Below are positions 6,176 to 6,560 of a DNA stretch of 6,560 nucleotides, piece by piece (within the stretch, counting starts at the first letter, position 1; each line of letters starts with the position of its first letter). Source of the DNA: Balneolales bacterium (GTDB lineage Bacteria; Bacteroidota; Rhodothermia; Balneolales; HLUCCA01); assembly GCA_022565415.1 (NCBI GenBank), contig JAIUMT010000184.1:1-6560 (forward strand), given 5' to 3'. The position numbers and the translations under genes were made by a program. Under the pieces are notes generated by a model. It was given only the letters and a program-made list of their open reading frames with translations. It searched no databases and was not told where the DNA came from.

Positions 6176-6560
6176 ATGGATAATTTTACCCCCGCTTTTA
6201 AAGCCCGATTAGGCATGTTTATCGCTGTTGGGATGGTGATTTTTCTGATTATCATTTTTTTTATTGGAAGACAGCAGAACCTGTTTAATCCGGTATTTCA
6301 GCTAACCACCAATTTCAACAGTGTGGGCGGACTACTGGTGGGGAATAACGTTCGATATGCGGGTATTAATGTCGGAATTGTGGATAATATTGCCATCATC
6401 AATGATTCGACTGTTCAGGTTAGTTTTCTGGTAAGGAGAAATGTTCAGGATTTCATTAAAGCCGACAGCAAAGCAGGCATAGGGTCTGATGGAATCATTG
6501 GCGACAAGGTGTTAATTATTGCTCAGGGCACAACTGGTACACCGACTGTGCAGGATGGTC
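6176..6560 (+). CDS. mlaD: MlaD-like MCE-domain lipid-binding protein (3'-truncated by window end)
   Basis: The first 128 residues of an MCE-family protein are visible; the frame is still open at the window end. ATG 6176 lies 20 bases after the mlaF stop, without a strong Shine-Dalgarno. A short cytoplasmic start (MDNFTPAFKAR) leads to one membrane anchor at about residues 12-30, then an MCE domain from about residue 38: FQLTTNFNSVGGLLVGNNVR, YAGINVGIV, and the later IGSDGIIGDKVLII segment, which matches the conserved G-x-x-G-x-x-x-I/V pattern. In the known family, MlaD is anchored in the inner membrane, forms a hexameric ring on MlaE and passes phospholipid through a central pore. Total length cannot be judged: a short MlaD (~180 residues) or a longer form with a coiled-coil C terminus are both possible. 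MlaC or MlaB genes, if present here, would lie beyond the window. Confidence 0.93.
   Translation, partial: MDNFTPAFKARLGMFIAVGMVIFLIIIFFIGRQQNLFNPVFQLTTNFNSVGGLLVGNNVRYAGINVGIVDNIAIINDSTVQVSFLVRRNVQDFIKADSKAGIGSDGIIGDKVLIIAQGTTGTPTVQDG

Overview
This looks like ordinary chromosomal core sequence from a Gram-negative, T9SS-bearing bacterium of the Bacteroidota/Rhodothermota/Balneolota type. Three things point there: a C-terminal type IX secretion (T9SS) sorting domain with a YPNPFNP motif, a PorV/PorQ-type outer-membrane barrel directly downstream of it, and start codons that mostly lack a clear Shine-Dalgarno sequence. The exact lineage cannot be fixed from this window; a Balneola/Rhodothermus-like organism is my best guess. 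All convincing genes are on the + strand.

Layout. (1) Positions 1-2987 hold the C-terminal ~994 residues of a very large secreted, Ig-like, beta-rich protein that ends in a type A sorting domain; its N terminus lies upstream of the window. (2) Positions 3044-3949 hold a 301-residue PorV/PorQ-family outer-membrane protein with a signal peptide, closed by a strong hairpin terminator at 3968-4008. (3) Positions 4009-4506 are a ~500-base gap without an intact gene. It contains several short tandem and inverted repeats and a possible decayed small ORF interrupted by one in-frame TAG. (4) Positions 4507 to the window end carry a tightly packed mlaE-mlaF-mlaD operon (permease, ATPase, MCE protein); mlaD is cut by the window edge.

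How the genes work together. The first pair fits T9SS biology: PorV-type proteins shuttle or anchor sorting-domain cargo at the outer membrane, and in Porphyromonas the sortase gene porU lies next to porV, so the truncated large protein could be a PorU-like sortase or a cargo protein. Its catalytic region, if any, is outside the window. The second cluster encodes the inner-membrane core of an Mla-type lipid transporter, which moves phospholipids between the inner and outer membranes. Both modules serve the outer envelope, but the terminator and gap between them argue for separate transcription units.

I see no CRISPR array, RNA gene, phage gene, transposase or defence system. The only unexplained stretch is the 4009-4506 gap.
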